DNA of 64,000 nucleotides from Burkholderia plantarii (GCF_001411805.1 NZ_CP007212.1:496001-560000), one strand, 5' to 3'. Counted from the stretch's first letter, positions 9,465-22,375 are shown. The notes: a model not told the origin generated them from the letters alone. Numbers and translations are program-made.

Positions 9465-10867
9465 CGATGCTGACGCTGCATGAGGCCGCCGCGCTGATTC
9501 CGGGTGCCACCGTGATCGGCGACGGGAGCGCCGCGTTCGCGCGCGTGTCCACCGACAGCCGCACGGTCGGCGAGGGCGACCTGTTCGTCGCGCTGCGGGG
9601 CGAGCGCTTCGACGCGCACGACTTCCTGGCCGACGTCGCCGCGCGCGGCGCGAGCGCGGCGCTGGTGTCGCGCGAGGCGGCGCTGCCGGGCCTGCCGCAA
9701 CTGAAGGCGGCCGACACGCGCGCGGCGCTCGGCGCGCTCGCGCACGGCTGGCGCCAGCGCTTCGAGCTGCCACTGGTCGCCGTGACGGGCAGCAACGGCA
9801 AGACCACCGTGAAGGAGATGATCGCCTCGGTGTTTGCGGCCGCGGTCGGCCAGGACGCACGGCTCTCCACGGCCGGCAACTTCAACAACGACATCGGCCT
9901 GCCGCTGACGCTGCTGCGCCTCGCGCCGGCGCACCGGCTCGCCGTGATCGAACTCGGCATGAATCACCCGGGCGAAACCGGCACCCTTGCCAAGATCGCC
10001 GCGCCAACGATTGCGCTCGTCAATAACGCGCAGCGCGAGCATCAGGAATTCATGGCGACGGTCGAGGCGGTCGCGCTCGAGCACGCGTCGGTGATCCACG
10101 CGCTCGGGCCGGACGGCGTCGCGGTGTTCCCGGCCGACGACAGGTACGCCGGCATCTGGCGCGTGGCCGCCACCGGCAACCGGATCGTCGACTTCGCGCT
10201 GAACGACGACGGCCGCGCCACGCCCGCCGAGGTGACGGGCACGACCCACGGCGGCGTGCTCGTGATCGACACGCCGGCCGGCCGCATCGAGGTGCGACTG
10301 CGCGCGCTCGGCGCGCACAACGCGCGCAACGCGCTGGCCGCCACGGCCGCGGCACTCGCGGCCGGCGTCGAGCCCGACGCGATCCGCGCCGGGCTCGAGG
10401 CGTTCGAGCCGGTCAAGGGACGCCTGCAGGTCAAGCGCGCGGTGCTCGCGTCGCTGGCCGGCGCGATGCTGATCGACGACACCTACAACGCGAATCCCGA
10501 CTCGATGCGCGCCGCGATCGACGTGCTCGCGCAGTGCGCGGCGCCGCGCGTGCTCGTGATCGGCGAGATGGGCGAGGTCGGCGACGAAGGTCCGGCGTTC
10601 CATCGCGAGATCGGCGCCTATGCGCGCGAGCGCGGCATCGACGCGCTGTACGCGACCGGCGAGGCCACCCGCGATGCCTGCGCGGCCTACGGCGCGGCGG
10701 CGCGCCATTTCGACGAGATCGGTGCGCTGGTCGCGGCACTCGATACCGCCCGGTACGGCGCGGCGGCGACGGTGCTCGTGAAGGGCTCGCGCTATACCCG
10801 CATGGAGCGCGTGGTCGACGCGCTGACGAATCAACCCGCGTCGGGCACCGCGCCCGGCGCTCACTGA
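9461..10867 (+). CDS. murF: UDP-N-acetylmuramoyl-tripeptide--D-alanyl-D-alanine ligase (MurF)
   Basis: A 468-residue Mur ligase that joins D-Ala-D-Ala to UDP-MurNAc-tripeptide, completing the cytoplasmic pentapeptide. It has the P-loop [13 protein letters not shown] (about residue 109), the family stretch [17 protein letters not shown], and [11 protein letters not shown] typical of MurF. The start overlaps murE (ATGA); a second ATG two codons on (9467) is possible. The D-Ala-D-Ala substrate comes from DdlB, encoded at 17364. Confidence 0.96.
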   Translation: MTMLTLHEAAALIPGATVIGDGSAAFARVSTDSRTVGEGDLFVALRGERFDAHDFLADVAARGASAALVSREAALPGLPQLKAADTRAALGALAHGWRQRFELPLVAVTGSNGKTTVKEMIASVFAAAVGQDARLSTAGNFNNDIGLPLTLLRLAPAHRLAVIELGMNHPGETGTLAKIAAPTIALVNNAQREHQEFMATVEAVALEHASVIHALGPDGVAVFPADDRYAGIWRVAATGNRIVDFALNDDGRATPAEVTGTTHGGVLVIDTPAGRIEVRLRALGAHNARNALAATAAALAAGVEPDAIRAGLEAFEPVKGRLQVKRAVLASLAGAMLIDDTYNANPDSMRAAIDVLAQCAAPRVLVIGEMGEVGDEGPAFHREIGAYARERGIDALYATGEATRDACAAYGAAARHFDEIGALVAALDTARYGAAATVLVKGSRYTRMERVVDALTNQPASGTAPGAH

Positions 10868-10881
10868 GAAGGAAGTCCGCA

Positions 10882-12051
10882 ATGTTGCTGGCGCTGGCGC
10901 AATGGCTGCAGGGAGACGCAAGCTTTTTGCGCTTGTTCACGTACCTCACGTTCCGTGCGGTGATGGCTACCATCACCGCGCTTGGCATCGGTCTCGTTTG
11001 CGGCCCGTGGGTGATCCGCAAGCTGACCGAGATGAAGGTCGGCCAGGCGGTGCGCAAGGACGGCCCGCAGACGCACCTCGTCAAGTCGGGCACGCCGACC
11101 ATGGGCGGCGTGCTGATCCTGATCGGCATCGCGGTCGCGACGCTGCTGTGGGGCGACCTGACGAACCGCTTCATCTGGATCGTGATGCTCGTCACGTTCG
11201 GCTTCGGCGTGGTCGGCTGGGTCGACGATTACCGCAAGGTGGTCCACAAGGATCCGCGCGGGATGTCGTCGCGCGAGAAGTATTTCTGGCAGTCGGTGAT
11301 CGGCCTGTTCGCGGCCGTCTACCTGGCGTTCAGCGTGTCCGAGGCGAGCAACGTGCGCGTCTTCGACCTGTTCATGGCGTGGGTGCGCAGCGGCCTGTCG
11401 ATGGGCCTGCCGGCGCGCGCCGACTTGATGCTGCCGTTCCTGAAGTCGATCAGCTATCCGCTCGGCGTCTGGGGCTTCATCGCGCTCACGTATTTCGTGA
11501 TCGTCGGCGCGAGCAACGCCGTCAACCTGACCGACGGCCTCGACGGCCTCGTGATCATGCCGGTGGTGCTGGTGGGCGCCTCGCTGGGCGTGTTCGCCTA
11601 CGTGATGGGCAGCTCGGTCTATTCGAAATACCTGCTGTTCCCGCACATCCCCGGTGCGGGCGAATTGCTGATCTTCTGCTCGGCGATGGGTGGCGCGGGG
11701 CTCGCGTTCCTCTGGTACAACACGCACCCCGCGCAGGTGTTCATGGGCGACGTCGGCGCGCTCGCGCTGGGCGGCGCGCTCGGCACGGTGGCAGTGATCG
11801 TGCGGCAGGAAATCGTGCTGTTCATCATGGGCGGGATCTTTGTCGCCGAAACGCTGTCGGTGATGCTGCAGGTCACCTGGTTCAAGTACACGAAGCGCCG
11901 CTACGGCGAAGGGCGCCGCATCTTCAAGATGGCGCCGCTGCATCACCATTTCGAATTGTCCGGCTGGAAGGAAACGCAGGTCGTGGTGCGTTTCTGGATC
12001 ATCACGTTGATGCTCTGCCTGTTCGGGTTGACCACGCTCAAACTGCGGTAA
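10882..12051 (+). CDS. mraY: Phospho-N-acetylmuramoyl-pentapeptide-transferase (MraY)
   Basis: A 389-residue polytopic membrane enzyme that transfers phospho-MurNAc-pentapeptide to undecaprenyl phosphate, making lipid I. The segment KSGTPTMGG, the catalytic [18 protein letters not shown] and the late [10 protein letters not shown] motif are all present between hydrophobic helices. ATG 10882 is used because it has a GAGAAGGAAG ribosome site and yields the normal MraY N-terminus; the upstream open frame overlaps murF only by chance. Confidence 0.97.
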   Translation: MLLALAQWLQGDASFLRLFTYLTFRAVMATITALGIGLVCGPWVIRKLTEMKVGQAVRKDGPQTHLVKSGTPTMGGVLILIGIAVATLLWGDLTNRFIWIVMLVTFGFGVVGWVDDYRKVVHKDPRGMSSREKYFWQSVIGLFAAVYLAFSVSEASNVRVFDLFMAWVRSGLSMGLPARADLMLPFLKSISYPLGVWGFIALTYFVIVGASNAVNLTDGLDGLVIMPVVLVGASLGVFAYVMGSSVYSKYLLFPHIPGAGELLIFCSAMGGAGLAFLWYNTHPAQVFMGDVGALALGGALGTVAVIVRQEIVLFIMGGIFVAETLSVMLQVTWFKYTKRRYGEGRRIFKMAPLHHHFELSGWKETQVVVRFWIITLMLCLFGLTTLKLR

Positions 12052-12064
12052 AGGGATAGCAAGG

Positions 12065-13588
12065 ATGTCTGGCGAGATGTTTGGAGATCGGCAGCGGCCG
12101 ATGGTGCTCGTGCTGGGGCTCGGTGAATCGGGCCTCGCGATCGCGCGTTGGTGCGCGAGGCACGCGTGTCCGTTGCGCGTCGCGGATACGCGCGAGGCGC
12201 CGCCGAATCTCGCCGCGCTGCGCGAGTCCGTGGCCGACGCCGGGTTCGTCGGCGGCGCGTTCACGCCGGCCCTGCTCGACGGCGGCGTCGAGATCGTAGC
12301 GCTGAGCCCGGGCCTGTCGCCGCTCGAGCCGGCGCTCGCGGCGCTGCTCGCGGCCGCGCGCGAACGCGGCATCCCGGTGTGGGGCGAACTCGAATTCTTC
12401 GCGCGCGCGCTGGCCGGGCTCGCCGCCAACGGCTACGCGCCGAAGGTGCTCGCGATCACCGGCACCAACGGCAAGACCACCACCACCAGCCTGACCGGCC
12501 TGCTCTGCGAACGCGCGGGGCGGTCGGTGGCGGTGGCCGGCAACATCAGCCCGGCGATGCTCGACCGGCTGTCGGCCGCGATCGACGCTGCCGCGCTGCC
12601 GCAGGTATGGGTGCTGGAGCTGTCGAGCTTCCAGCTCGAAACCGCGGAGACGTTCGCGCCCGACGCGGCGACGGTGCTCAACATCACGCAGGACCATCTC
12701 GACTGGCACGGCGGCTTCGCGGCCTACGCGGCCGCGAAGGGCCGCGTCTTCGGGCCGCGCACCGTGCGCGTGCTGAACCGCGACGATGCCGAGACGATGA
12801 AGTTCATGCCGCCCGCGGCGGCGGGCGACGCGCCGCGCGCGATCACATTCGGCCTGAACGAGCCGAATCGCGAGGGCGACTACGGCCTGCTGCGCGACAA
12901 CGGCATCAACTGGCTGGTCGAGGCGATCGATCGCGACGCCGCCGACGAGCCGGTCTCGCCGCGGCGCCGCAAGGCCGGCGCCGCGGTCGCACCGACCCTG
13001 ACGGCCAAGCGTCTGATGCCGGCCGACGCGCTGCGCATTCGCGGGCTGCACAACGCGGCCAACGCGCTGGCCGCGTTCGCGCTCGCTCGCGCGATCGAGC
13101 TGCCGAGCGCCGCGCTGCTGCACGGGCTGCGCGAATACCGCGGCGAGGCGCATCGCGTCGAGCTGATCGCCTCGCTCGACGGCGTCGATTACGTCGACGA
13201 CAGCAAGGGCACCAACGTCGGCGCGACGGTCGCCGCGCTCGACGGCCTCGCGCAGCGCGCGGTGCTGATCGCCGGCGGCGACGGCAAGGGGCAGGATTTC
13301 TCGCCGCTCGCGGCACCCGTGGCGCGCTGGTGCCGCGCGGTGATGCTGATCGGCCGCGACGCGCCGCAGATCCGCGCGGTGCTGGCCGACAGCGGCGTGC
13401 CGCTCGCCGATCACGCCACGCTCGAGGCCGCCGTGCGCGCCGCGAGCGAGCTGGCCGAGCCCGGCGACGCGGTGCTGCTGTCGCCGGCCTGCGCGAGCTT
13501 CGACATGTTTACCGGTTATGCGCATCGCGCCGCGGTGTTCCGCAGCGCGCTCGAGGACATCGCACTCGACAGGGGGACGTCGCTATGA
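12065..13588 (+). CDS. murD: UDP-N-acetylmuramoylalanine--D-glutamate ligase (MurD)
   Basis: A 507-residue Mur ligase adding D-glutamate to UDP-MurNAc-L-Ala. The N-terminal Rossmann-like part starts with [16 protein letters not shown], the ATP P-loop is [13 protein letters not shown], and the C-terminal domain holds [15 protein letters not shown]. It is slightly longer than E. coli MurD (438); the extra length includes an Arg/Ala-rich stretch around residues 295-320 ([10 protein letters not shown]). It overlaps ftsW by four bases. Confidence 0.95.
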   Translation: MSGEMFGDRQRPMVLVLGLGESGLAIARWCARHACPLRVADTREAPPNLAALRESVADAGFVGGAFTPALLDGGVEIVALSPGLSPLEPALAALLAAARERGIPVWGELEFFARALAGLAANGYAPKVLAITGTNGKTTTTSLTGLLCERAGRSVAVAGNISPAMLDRLSAAIDAAALPQVWVLELSSFQLETAETFAPDAATVLNITQDHLDWHGGFAAYAAAKGRVFGPRTVRVLNRDDAETMKFMPPAAAGDAPRAITFGLNEPNREGDYGLLRDNGINWLVEAIDRDAADEPVSPRRRKAGAAVAPTLTAKRLMPADALRIRGLHNAANALAAFALARAIELPSAALLHGLREYRGEAHRVELIASLDGVDYVDDSKGTNVGATVAALDGLAQRAVLIAGGDGKGQDFSPLAAPVARWCRAVMLIGRDAPQIRAVLADSGVPLADHATLEAAVRAASELAEPGDAVLLSPACASFDMFTGYAHRAAVFRSALEDIALDRGTSL

Positions 13589-14865
13589 GCTGGTCCGATC
13601 GCTTCGTCTCGCGCTTCATCAGCCAGCGCGAAGGCGGCAGTGCCGCCGTCGCGCGCCCGGCCGCGCGCACCACGTCGGCCGCCGGCGGTTTCGCCCACGG
13701 TCTCGGCGGCGTGCGCCCGACGCGCTCGCGGATGCTCGATTTCGACTACTCGCTGATGTGGGTGGCGATCGCGCTGCTCGGGCTCGGCGTGGTGATGGTC
13801 TATTCGGCGTCGATCGCGATGCCCGATTCGCCGAAGTACGCGGCCTATCGCGACTATGCGTTCCTGCTGCGCCACGTGGTGTCGTTGACGGTGGCGTTCG
13901 TCGCCGCGATCGTCGCGTTCCGCGTGCCGATCGCGACCTGGGACAAATACGCTCCGCACCTGTTCCTGCTCGCGCTCGTCGGGCTCGTGATCGTGCTGGT
14001 TCCGCACGTCGGCAAGGGCGTGAACGGCGCACGGCGCTGGATTCCGCTCGGCATCACGAACATGCAGCCGTCCGAGATCATGAAGCTCGCGGTGACGATC
14101 TACGCCGCGAACTACACGGTGCGCAAGCAGGAGTACATGCACAGCTTCGCCAAGGGCTTCCTGCCGATGGCGGCCGCGGTCGGTCTGGTCGGCATGCTGC
14201 TGCTGCTCGAGCCGGACATGGGCGCGTTCATGGTGGTCGCCGCGATCGCGATGGGCGTGCTGTTCCTCGGCGGCGTGAACGGCAAGCTGTTCGGTGGCCT
14301 GGTGGCCACCGCGGTCGGCACCTTCACGATGCTGGTCTGGCTGTCGCCGTGGCGCCGCGAGCGGATCTTCGCCTACCTCGATCCGTGGGACGAGCGCTAC
14401 GCGCAGGGCAAGGCCTACCAGCTGACCCACTCGCTGATCGCGTTCGGCCGCGGCGAGTGGTTCGGCGTGGGGCTCGGCGGCAGCGTCGAGAAGCTCAACT
14501 ACCTGCCCGAGGCGCATACCGACTTCATCCTCGCCGTGATCGGCGAGGAACTCGGCTTCGTCGGCGTGCTGGTGGTGATCCTGCTGTTCTACTGGATCGT
14601 GCGCCGCGCGTTCGAGATCGGCCGCCAGGCGCTCGCGCTCGACCGCACGTTCGCGGGCCTGATGGCCAAGGGCGTCGGCATCTGGTTCGGCGCGCAGGCC
14701 TTCATCAACATGGGCGTGAACCTCGGCCTGCTGCCGACCAAGGGCCTGACGCTGCCGCTCGTCAGCTACGGCGGCTCGGGCATCCTGCTCAACTGCGTGT
14801 CGCTCGCCGTGCTGCTGCGCGTCGACTACGAGAACCGGGTGCTGATGCGCGGGGGCAAGGTATGA
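13585..14865 (+). CDS. ftsW: Peptidoglycan glycosyltransferase FtsW
   Basis: A 426-residue SEDS-family glycosyltransferase, the polymerase partner of FtsI at the septum. After a basic, Ala-rich cytoplasmic N-tail of about 50 residues, about ten membrane helices follow, with the SEDS signatures [47 protein letters not shown] and [16 protein letters not shown] 13585 overlaps the murD stop; the longer open frame upstream is not used. Confidence 0.96.
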   Translation: MSWSDRFVSRFISQREGGSAAVARPAARTTSAAGGFAHGLGGVRPTRSRMLDFDYSLMWVAIALLGLGVVMVYSASIAMPDSPKYAAYRDYAFLLRHVVSLTVAFVAAIVAFRVPIATWDKYAPHLFLLALVGLVIVLVPHVGKGVNGARRWIPLGITNMQPSEIMKLAVTIYAANYTVRKQEYMHSFAKGFLPMAAAVGLVGMLLLLEPDMGAFMVVAAIAMGVLFLGGVNGKLFGGLVATAVGTFTMLVWLSPWRRERIFAYLDPWDERYAQGKAYQLTHSLIAFGRGEWFGVGLGGSVEKLNYLPEAHTDFILAVIGEELGFVGVLVVILLFYWIVRRAFEIGRQALALDRTFAGLMAKGVGIWFGAQAFINMGVNLGLLPTKGLTLPLVSYGGSGILLNCVSLAVLLRVDYENRVLMRGGKV

Positions 14866-15961
14866 CGGCACGACAGCGCACGCTGATGGTGATGGCAGGC
14901 GGCACCGGGGGCCACGTGTTTCCGGGGCTCGCGGTCGCGCACCGGATGCAGGCGCACGGCTGGCGCGTGGTGTGGCTCGGCAACCCGGCCGGCATGGAAG
15001 CGACGCTGGTGCCGAAGCACGGCATCGCGATGGAGCCGGTGCGCTTCGGCGGGCTGCGCGGCAAGGGCCTGAAGACCAGGCTCGGCCTGCCGTTCAACCT
15101 GCTGCGTGCCTGCATGCAGAGCTTGGGCGCGCTGCGCCGCGTGCAGCCCGACGTGGTGCTCGGCATGGGCGGCTACATCACGTTCCCGGCGGGCGTGATG
15201 ACGGCGCTCACCGGCCGCCCGCTGGTGCTGCACGAACAGAATTCGATCGGCGGCCTCGCCAACAAGGTGCTCGCGAGGCTCGCGAAGCGCGTGCTGGTGG
15301 CGTTCCCCGGCGCGCTGCCGAACGCCGAGTGGACCGGCAACCCGATCCGCGACGAGCTCGCGCGCAGCGCACCGCCGGCGGCGCGCTACGCCGCGCGCAG
15401 CGGCCCGCTGCGGCTGCTGGTGGTGGGCGGCAGCCTCGGCGCGGCCGCGCTCAACGAAGTGGTGCCGCGCGCGCTGGCGCAGCTCGCGCCGCACGAGCGC
15501 CCGCAGGTGGTGCATCAGGCCGGCGCGAAACACGTCGACGCGCTGCACGCCAACTACGAGGCGGCGGGACTCGCGGCCGGCCACGACGTCACGCTGCTGC
15601 CGTTCATCGACGACATGGCCGCGGCCTACGCGAACGCCGACCTGGTGATCTGCCGCTCGGGCGCGATGACCGTCTCGGAGATCGCTGCGGTCGGCGTGGC
15701 CGCGCTGTTCGTGCCGTTCCCGCACGCGGTGGACGACCACCAGACCACCAACGCCGCATTCCTCGCCGAGCAGGGCGCGGCGGTGCTGGTGCAACAGCGC
15801 GACCTGTCGGCGGAGCTGCTCGCCGACTGGCTGCGCGGCCAGACGCGCGACTCGCTCGCGCAGATGGCCGAACGTTCGCGCTCGCTCGCGAAGCCCGACG
15901 CCACCGACGTGGTCGCGCGCGTGTGCGCGCAGGTGGCCGGCGCGAACCTGGAATCGAAGTC

Positions 15962-15965
<4 letters not shown>
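14862..15965 (+). CDS. murG: UDP-N-acetylglucosamine--MurNAc-pentapeptide-PP-undecaprenol GlcNAc transferase (MurG)
   Basis: A 367-residue GT-B glycosyltransferase that converts lipid I to lipid II on the inner membrane face. It shows the glycine-rich [14 protein letters not shown] at the N-terminus, [31 protein letters not shown], and the donor-binding [16 protein letters not shown]. Start and stop overlap ftsW and murC by four bases, continuing the translational coupling of this cluster. Confidence 0.97.
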
Positions 15966-17362
<1,397 letters not shown>

Positions 17363-17363
17363 C

Positions 17364-18305
17364 ATGAGCGGGATCGATCCGAAACGTTTCGGCAAGGTGG
17401 CGGTACTGCTCGGCGGCGTGACCGCCGAGCGCGAGGTATCGCTGAATTCGGGCAGGCTGGTGCTGCAGGGCCTGCGCGACGCGGGCATCGACGCGCATCC
17501 GTTCGACCCGTCCGAGCGGCCGCTGTCGGCGCTGAAGGACGAGGGCTTCGTGCGCGCGTTCAACGCGCTGCACGGCGGCTACGGCGAGAACGGCCAGATC
17601 CAGGGCGCGCTCGATTTCTACGGGATCCGCTACACCGGTCCCGGCGTGCTCGGCTCGGCGCTCGGCCTCGACAAGTTCCGCACCAAGCTGGTCTGGCAGC
17701 AGACCGGCATCCCGACGCCGCCGTTCGAGACCGTGATGCGCGGTGACGACGTGGCCGCGCGTGCGCCGGAAATCGTCGCGAAGCTGGGCCTGCCGCTGTT
17801 CGTGAAGCCGGCCAGCGAAGGCTCGAGCGTCGCGGTGATCAAGGTGAAGGACGCCGCCGCGCTGCCGGCCGCGCTCGACGAGGCGGGCCGGCACGACCGC
17901 ATCGTGATCGTCGAGAAGAGCATCGAGGGCGGCGGCGAGTACACGGCCTGCATCGCGGGCGACCTGGATCTGCCGGTGATCCGCATCGTGCCGGCCGGCG
18001 AGTTCTACGACTATCACGCGAAATACCTCGCCGACGACACGCAGTACCTGATCCCGTGCGGGATCGACGCGGCGAAGGAAACGGAATTCAAGCGGCTCGC
18101 GCGCCGCGCGTTCGAGGTGCTCGGCTGCAGCGGCTGGGGTCGCGCCGATTTCATGCTCGACGCGGCGGGCAACCCGTATTTCCTGGAAGTGAACACGGCG
18201 CCGGGGATGACCGACCACTCGCTGCCGCCGAAGGCGGCGCGCGCGGTCGGCATCAGCTACTCGGAGCTGGTGGTGAAGGTGTTGTCGCTGACGCTCGAAG
18301 ACTGA
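17364..18305 (+). CDS. ddlB: D-alanine--D-alanine ligase B
   Basis: A 313-residue ATP-grasp ligase making D-Ala-D-Ala for MurF. Visible signatures: [19 protein letters not shown] at the N-terminus, [17 protein letters not shown], the [12 protein letters not shown] nucleotide-binding lysine region, and [18 protein letters not shown] at the C-terminus. It starts one base after murC and lies in its normal dcw position before ftsQ. Confidence 0.97.
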   Translation: MSGIDPKRFGKVAVLLGGVTAEREVSLNSGRLVLQGLRDAGIDAHPFDPSERPLSALKDEGFVRAFNALHGGYGENGQIQGALDFYGIRYTGPGVLGSALGLDKFRTKLVWQQTGIPTPPFETVMRGDDVAARAPEIVAKLGLPLFVKPASEGSSVAVIKVKDAAALPAALDEAGRHDRIVIVEKSIEGGGEYTACIAGDLDLPVIRIVPAGEFYDYHAKYLADDTQYLIPCGIDAAKETEFKRLARRAFEVLGCSGWGRADFMLDAAGNPYFLEVNTAPGMTDHSLPPKAARAVGISYSELVVKVLSLTLED

Positions 18306-18325
18306 CCCGGATACGGAATCGACCC

Positions 18326-19078
18326 ATGTGGAACAACGTTCGCCAGCTCAACCTCGCGGCCAGCGCGCTTTACGCGCTGCTGCTGCTCGGTTGCACGGCG
18401 GCGGGCTGCTACTGGCTGATCCAGCGCCCGGCGTTCGCGCTGCGCACGATCCTGATCGACGGCGACACCGACCATATCAATTCACCCACGGTGCGCGCGA
18501 GCGTGGTCGGGCGGCTGAAGGGCAACTTCTTCACCGTCGATCTCGATACCGCGCGCGTCGCGTTCGAGCAGATGCCGTGGGTGCGCCACGCGAGCGTGCG
18601 GCGCGTCTGGCCGAACGCGCTGGCCGTCTCGCTGGAGGAATACAAGCCGCTCGGCACCTGGGGCAGCGACCAGCTCGTCAGCACCGACGGCGAGCTGTTC
18701 ACGGCGAACCAGGGCGAGCTCGACGAGGAACTGCCGGCCTTCGACGGTCCGGACGGCAGCGCCAAGGAAGTCGTGCGGCGCTACCGCGATTTCGGCAAAT
18801 GGCTCGCGCCGCTGAATTCGCCGCTGGAGGAGGTCACGCTGTCGTCGCGCTACGCGTGGACCGTCAAGCTCGCGAACGGCATGGAGATCGAGTTCGGGCG
18901 CGAGCGCAATGGCGACACGCTGCCCGATCGCGCGCAACGGCTGGTGGCCGCGTGGCCGGCCGTCACCGAGCGCTGGGGCGCCGACATCGAGTACGCGGAC
19001 CTGCGCTATCCGAACGGGTTCGCGATCCGCGCGGCAGGCATGCGCTTCCTGAGCGACACCGACCACGGCAAGAAGTAA
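18326..19078 (+). CDS. ftsQ: Cell division protein FtsQ
   Basis: A 250-residue bitopic divisome protein. A short cytoplasmic tail, one membrane helix (SALYALLLLGCTAAGCYWLI, residues 12-31), the POTRA domain (FALRTILIDGDTDHIN to MPWVRHASVRRVWPNALAVSLEEY) and the beta domain are recognisable. The frame is open upstream into ddlB, but ATG 18326 gives the family N-terminus. FtsQ links early and late divisome proteins and binds FtsL with FtsB; no ftsB is in this window. Confidence 0.94.
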   Translation: MWNNVRQLNLAASALYALLLLGCTAAGCYWLIQRPAFALRTILIDGDTDHINSPTVRASVVGRLKGNFFTVDLDTARVAFEQMPWVRHASVRRVWPNALAVSLEEYKPLGTWGSDQLVSTDGELFTANQGELDEELPAFDGPDGSAKEVVRRYRDFGKWLAPLNSPLEEVTLSSRYAWTVKLANGMEIEFGRERNGDTLPDRAQRLVAAWPAVTERWGADIEYADLRYPNGFAIRAAGMRFLSDTDHGKK

Positions 19079-19103
19079 CAGGACATCACACGCAAGAGCA
19101 CTT

Positions 19104-20336
19104 ATGAGCAAAGACTACAAAGATCTGCTGGTTGCCCTCGACATCGGAACCTCGAAGGTCGTGGCCGTCGTGGCCGAGCTGAAGGGCGAAGGCCGCTACG
19201 AGGTGATCGGCCTCGGCCAGAGCGAGTCGAAAGGTCTCAAGAAAGGCGTCGTGGTGAACATCGAGGCCACCGTGCAGTCGATCCAGCGGGCGCTCGAGGA
19301 GGCCGAGCTGATGGCCGACTGCAAGATCACGAACGTGTTCACGGGGATCGCCGGCAGCCACATTCGCAGCTTCAATTCGAGCGGGATGGTGGCAATCAAG
19401 GAGAAGGAGGTCACGCAGACCGACGTGGCGCGCGTGATCGAGACCGCCAAGGCGATCAACATCCCTACCGACCAGCAGGTGCTGCACATCCTGACCCAGG
19501 AATTCATCATCGACGGCCAGGAGGACGTGCGCGAGCCGATCGGCATGAGCGGGATCCGTCTCGAGGTGAAGGTCCACATCGTGACGGGCGCGGTCAGCGC
19601 GGCGCAGAACATCGTCAAGTGCGTGCGCCGCTGCGGGCTCGAGGTCAACGACCTGATCCTGCAGCCGCTCGCCTCGTCGCTGGCGGTGCTGACCGAGGAC
19701 GAGAAGGATCTCGGCGTGGTGCTGGTCGACATCGGCGGCGGCACTACCGACATCGCGATCTTCGCGGAAGGCGCGATCCGCCATACCGCGGTGATCCCGA
19801 TCGCGGGCGACCAGATCACGAGCGACATCGCGATGGCGCTGCGCACGCCGACGCCCGACGCCGAGGACATCAAGGTCAGCCACGGCATCGCCAAGCAGGC
19901 GCTGGCCGATCCGGACGAGATGGTGGAAGTGCCGGGGCTCGGCGAGCGCGGTCCGCGCACGCTGTCGCGCCAGGCGCTCGCGGCCGTGATCGAGCCGCGC
20001 GTGGAAGAGCTGTTCTCACTCGTGCAACAAGTCGTGCGCGAGTCGGGTTACGAAGAGTTACTTAGTTCCGGTGTCGTGCTCACCGGCGGGGCTGCGATGA
20101 TGCCCGGCATGGTCGAGCTGGGCGAGGACATTTTCCTGAAACCGGTGCGTATCGGCGCGCCCGAATATGCGGGCGGCCTCGCCGACGTGGTGCGCAATCC
20201 GCGCTACTCGACGGCGATGGGGCTGCTCGTGGAAGGCAGCGCGCAACGCATGCGCGGCCGCAAGGTCGCAGTGCAATCGGGCTCGGCGGGCCAGATCTTC
20301 ACGCGGATGAAGGACTGGTTCCTGAGCAATTTCTGA
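19104..20336 (+). CDS. ftsA: Cell division protein FtsA
   Basis: A 410-residue actin-like ATPase that tethers FtsZ to the membrane. The N-terminus VALDIGTSKVVAVVAEL is the phosphate-1 region, DIGGGTTDIAIF the phosphate-2 region and VLTGGAAMMPG the adenosine motif. The SHUPS/1c domain lies between. The C-terminus FTRMKDWFLSNF is an amphipathic membrane-targeting helix. It follows ftsQ by 25 bases. Confidence 0.97.
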   Translation: MSKDYKDLLVALDIGTSKVVAVVAELKGEGRYEVIGLGQSESKGLKKGVVVNIEATVQSIQRALEEAELMADCKITNVFTGIAGSHIRSFNSSGMVAIKEKEVTQTDVARVIETAKAINIPTDQQVLHILTQEFIIDGQEDVREPIGMSGIRLEVKVHIVTGAVSAAQNIVKCVRRCGLEVNDLILQPLASSLAVLTEDEKDLGVVLVDIGGGTTDIAIFAEGAIRHTAVIPIAGDQITSDIAMALRTPTPDAEDIKVSHGIAKQALADPDEMVEVPGLGERGPRTLSRQALAAVIEPRVEELFSLVQQVVRESGYEELLSSGVVLTGGAAMMPGMVELGEDIFLKPVRIGAPEYAGGLADVVRNPRYSTAMGLLVEGSAQRMRGRKVAVQSGSAGQIFTRMKDWFLSNF

Positions 20337-20439
20337 ACGGGTTTTGCGCCGGTGCCGGCGGCCGGCGCGCGACGGGAGGTTGCCCGATCTCCCGCCGGAT
20401 AACGGCCGAGTGGTTTTATCTTTCTTGACGGAGGCAACA

Positions 20440-21633
20440 ATGGAATTCGAAATGCTGGAAACCGAGACCAACGGCACCATCATCAAGGTGATCGGGGTCG
20501 GTGGCGCGGGCGGCAACGCGGTCGCGCACATGATCAACCGCGGCGTGCAGGGCGTCGATTTCGTCGTCATGAACACCGACGCGCAGGCGCTCTCGCGCTC
20601 GCGCGCGCCGAACGTGATCCAGCTCGGCAGCACCGGCCTCGGCGCCGGCGCGAAGCCGGACATGGGCCGTGCTGCCGCCGAGGAAGCGCGCGAGCGGATC
20701 GCCGATTCGCTGCGCGGCGCGCACATGGTGTTCATCACCGCCGGCATGGGCGGCGGCACCGGCACGGGCGCCGCTCCGGTGGTCGCGCAGATCGCCAAGG
20801 AGATGGGCATCCTGACGGTGGGCGTGGTCAGCAAGCCGTTCGAGTTCGAGGGCGGCAAGCGCATGCGCGTGGCCGAAGCGGGCGCGCAGCAGCTCGAGGA
20901 TCACGTCGATTCGCTGATCGTCGTGCTGAACGACAAGCTGTTCGACGTGATGGGCGACGACGCCGAGATGGACAAGTGCTTCCAGTGCGCCGACGACGTG
21001 CTGAACAACGCCGTCGCGGGCATCGCCGAAATCATCAACGTCGACGGTCTCGTCAACGTCGACTTCGAAGACGTGAAGACGGTGATGGGCGAGCAGGGCA
21101 AGGCGATGATGGGCACGGCCACGGTGGCCGGCGTCGATCGCGCGCGTCTCGCGGCCGAGCAGGCCGTGGCGAGCCCGCTGCTCGAAGGCGTCGATCTGTC
21201 GGGCGCGCGCGGCGTGCTGGTCAACATCACGTCGAGCCGTTCGCTGCGCCTGTCGGAAACGCGCGAAGTGATGAACACCATCAAGAGCTACGCGGCGGAA
21301 GACGCCACGGTGATCTTCGGCGCCGTCTACGACGACGCGATGGGCGACGCGCTGCGCGTGACGGTGGTGGCCACGGGCCTCGGCCGCGCGGCGAAGAAGC
21401 AGCAGACCACGCCGATGACGCTGCTGCGCACCGGTACCGACAACCAGCCGGTCGGCGCGGTGGCGCACAGCTACGCCCCGGCGCACGTGAATACCGCGGA
21501 CTACGGCGCGCTCGACACGCCGGCCGTCTGGCGCAATTCGCGTGAAACGGCGGCCTCGCACGTGCAGGCGCTGCAGGAAAAGGGCGTCGATACTTACGAC
21601 ATCCCGGCATTCCTGCGCAAGCAGGCCGACTGA
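20440..21633 (+). CDS. ftsZ: Cell division protein FtsZ
   Basis: A 397-residue tubulin-like GTPase that forms the Z ring. The tubulin signature GGGTGTG is at residues 104-110, the N-terminal loop is GVGGAGGNAV, and the T7 synergy loop is NVDFEDVKTVM. A variable linker ends in the conserved tail DIPAFLRKQAD, which binds FtsA and also ZapD. ATG 20440 follows a strong GACGGAGG ribosome site. The 103-base gap after ftsA can form a hairpin (CGGGAG 20373-20378 / CTCCCG 20389-20394). Confidence 0.98.
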   Translation: MEFEMLETETNGTIIKVIGVGGAGGNAVAHMINRGVQGVDFVVMNTDAQALSRSRAPNVIQLGSTGLGAGAKPDMGRAAAEEARERIADSLRGAHMVFITAGMGGGTGTGAAPVVAQIAKEMGILTVGVVSKPFEFEGGKRMRVAEAGAQQLEDHVDSLIVVLNDKLFDVMGDDAEMDKCFQCADDVLNNAVAGIAEIINVDGLVNVDFEDVKTVMGEQGKAMMGTATVAGVDRARLAAEQAVASPLLEGVDLSGARGVLVNITSSRSLRLSETREVMNTIKSYAAEDATVIFGAVYDDAMGDALRVTVVATGLGRAAKKQQTTPMTLLRTGTDNQPVGAVAHSYAPAHVNTADYGALDTPAVWRNSRETAASHVQALQEKGVDTYDIPAFLRKQAD

Positions 21634-21808
21634 CACGGGCAGGCGGGCCGCTCGCGCGGCCGGCCGACGTGACGGTGGAACGGACCCTGACAGGCCGCGT
21701 CGATGACGGCGCCGGGCCGGGCAAGTTGCCCTCTTCGCTTCGGCGGAGCGGGACGGGGCCTGTTTTCCGTTGCGAAACCCGCAACCGCATCGCATTGAAG
21801 GACCAGGC

Positions 21809-22315
21809 ATGATTCAAGCAGGCGATACGCTGCCCGACGCACAAGTCTTCGAGTTCGTCGACGAAGCGCGCGAGGGTTGCACGCTCGGGCCGAATGCGCT
21901 CGGCGTGCGTGAACAGACGGCGGGCAAGCGCGTGGTGATCTTCGGATTGCCGGGCGCGTTCACGCCGACCTGTTCGGCCAGGCACGTGCCGGGCTACGTC
22001 GAGCTGGCCGAGCCGCTGCGCGCGGCCGGCGTCGACGAGATCTGGTGCGTGTCCGTCAACGACGCATTCGTGATGGGCGCCTGGGGACGGGATCTGCACA
22101 CCGCGGGCAAGGTGCGCATGATCGCGGACGGCAGCGCTGCATTGACTCAGGCACTGGGACTTACGCAGGATTTGTCCGCGCGCGGCATGGGGATCCGTTC
22201 CCAGCGCTACGCGATGGTGGTCGACGACGGCGTGGTCAAGACGCTGGCGGTCGAGGCACCGGGCAAGTTCGAAGTCAGCGACGCGGCAAGCATCCTGGCG
22301 GCGCTCACGCGCTGA
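21809..22315 (+). CDS. Peroxiredoxin of the Prx5 / glutaredoxin-coupled type
   Basis: A 168-residue thioredoxin-fold peroxidase. The peroxidatic Cys lies in PGAFTPTCSARHVPGY, the hallmark of the Prx5 subfamily, followed by WCVSVNDAFVMGAWG. Such enzymes reduce peroxides at the expense of glutathione/glutaredoxin or thioredoxin. ATG 21809 is preferred over the upstream ATG at 21770 because of the GAAGGACC ribosome site and the family N-terminus. Its place directly after ftsZ suggests co-transcription with the end of the dcw cluster; the strong terminator follows it rather than ftsZ. Confidence 0.9.
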   Translation: MIQAGDTLPDAQVFEFVDEAREGCTLGPNALGVREQTAGKRVVIFGLPGAFTPTCSARHVPGYVELAEPLRAAGVDEIWCVSVNDAFVMGAWGRDLHTAGKVRMIADGSAALTQALGLTQDLSARGMGIRSQRYAMVVDDGVVKTLAVEAPGKFEVSDAASILAALTR

Positions 22316-22375
22316 GCGTGCCGCCGTGGCCGTTGCGCTGCCGCAACGCGCCATGGCGAGACAAGGTGCCGCTAT

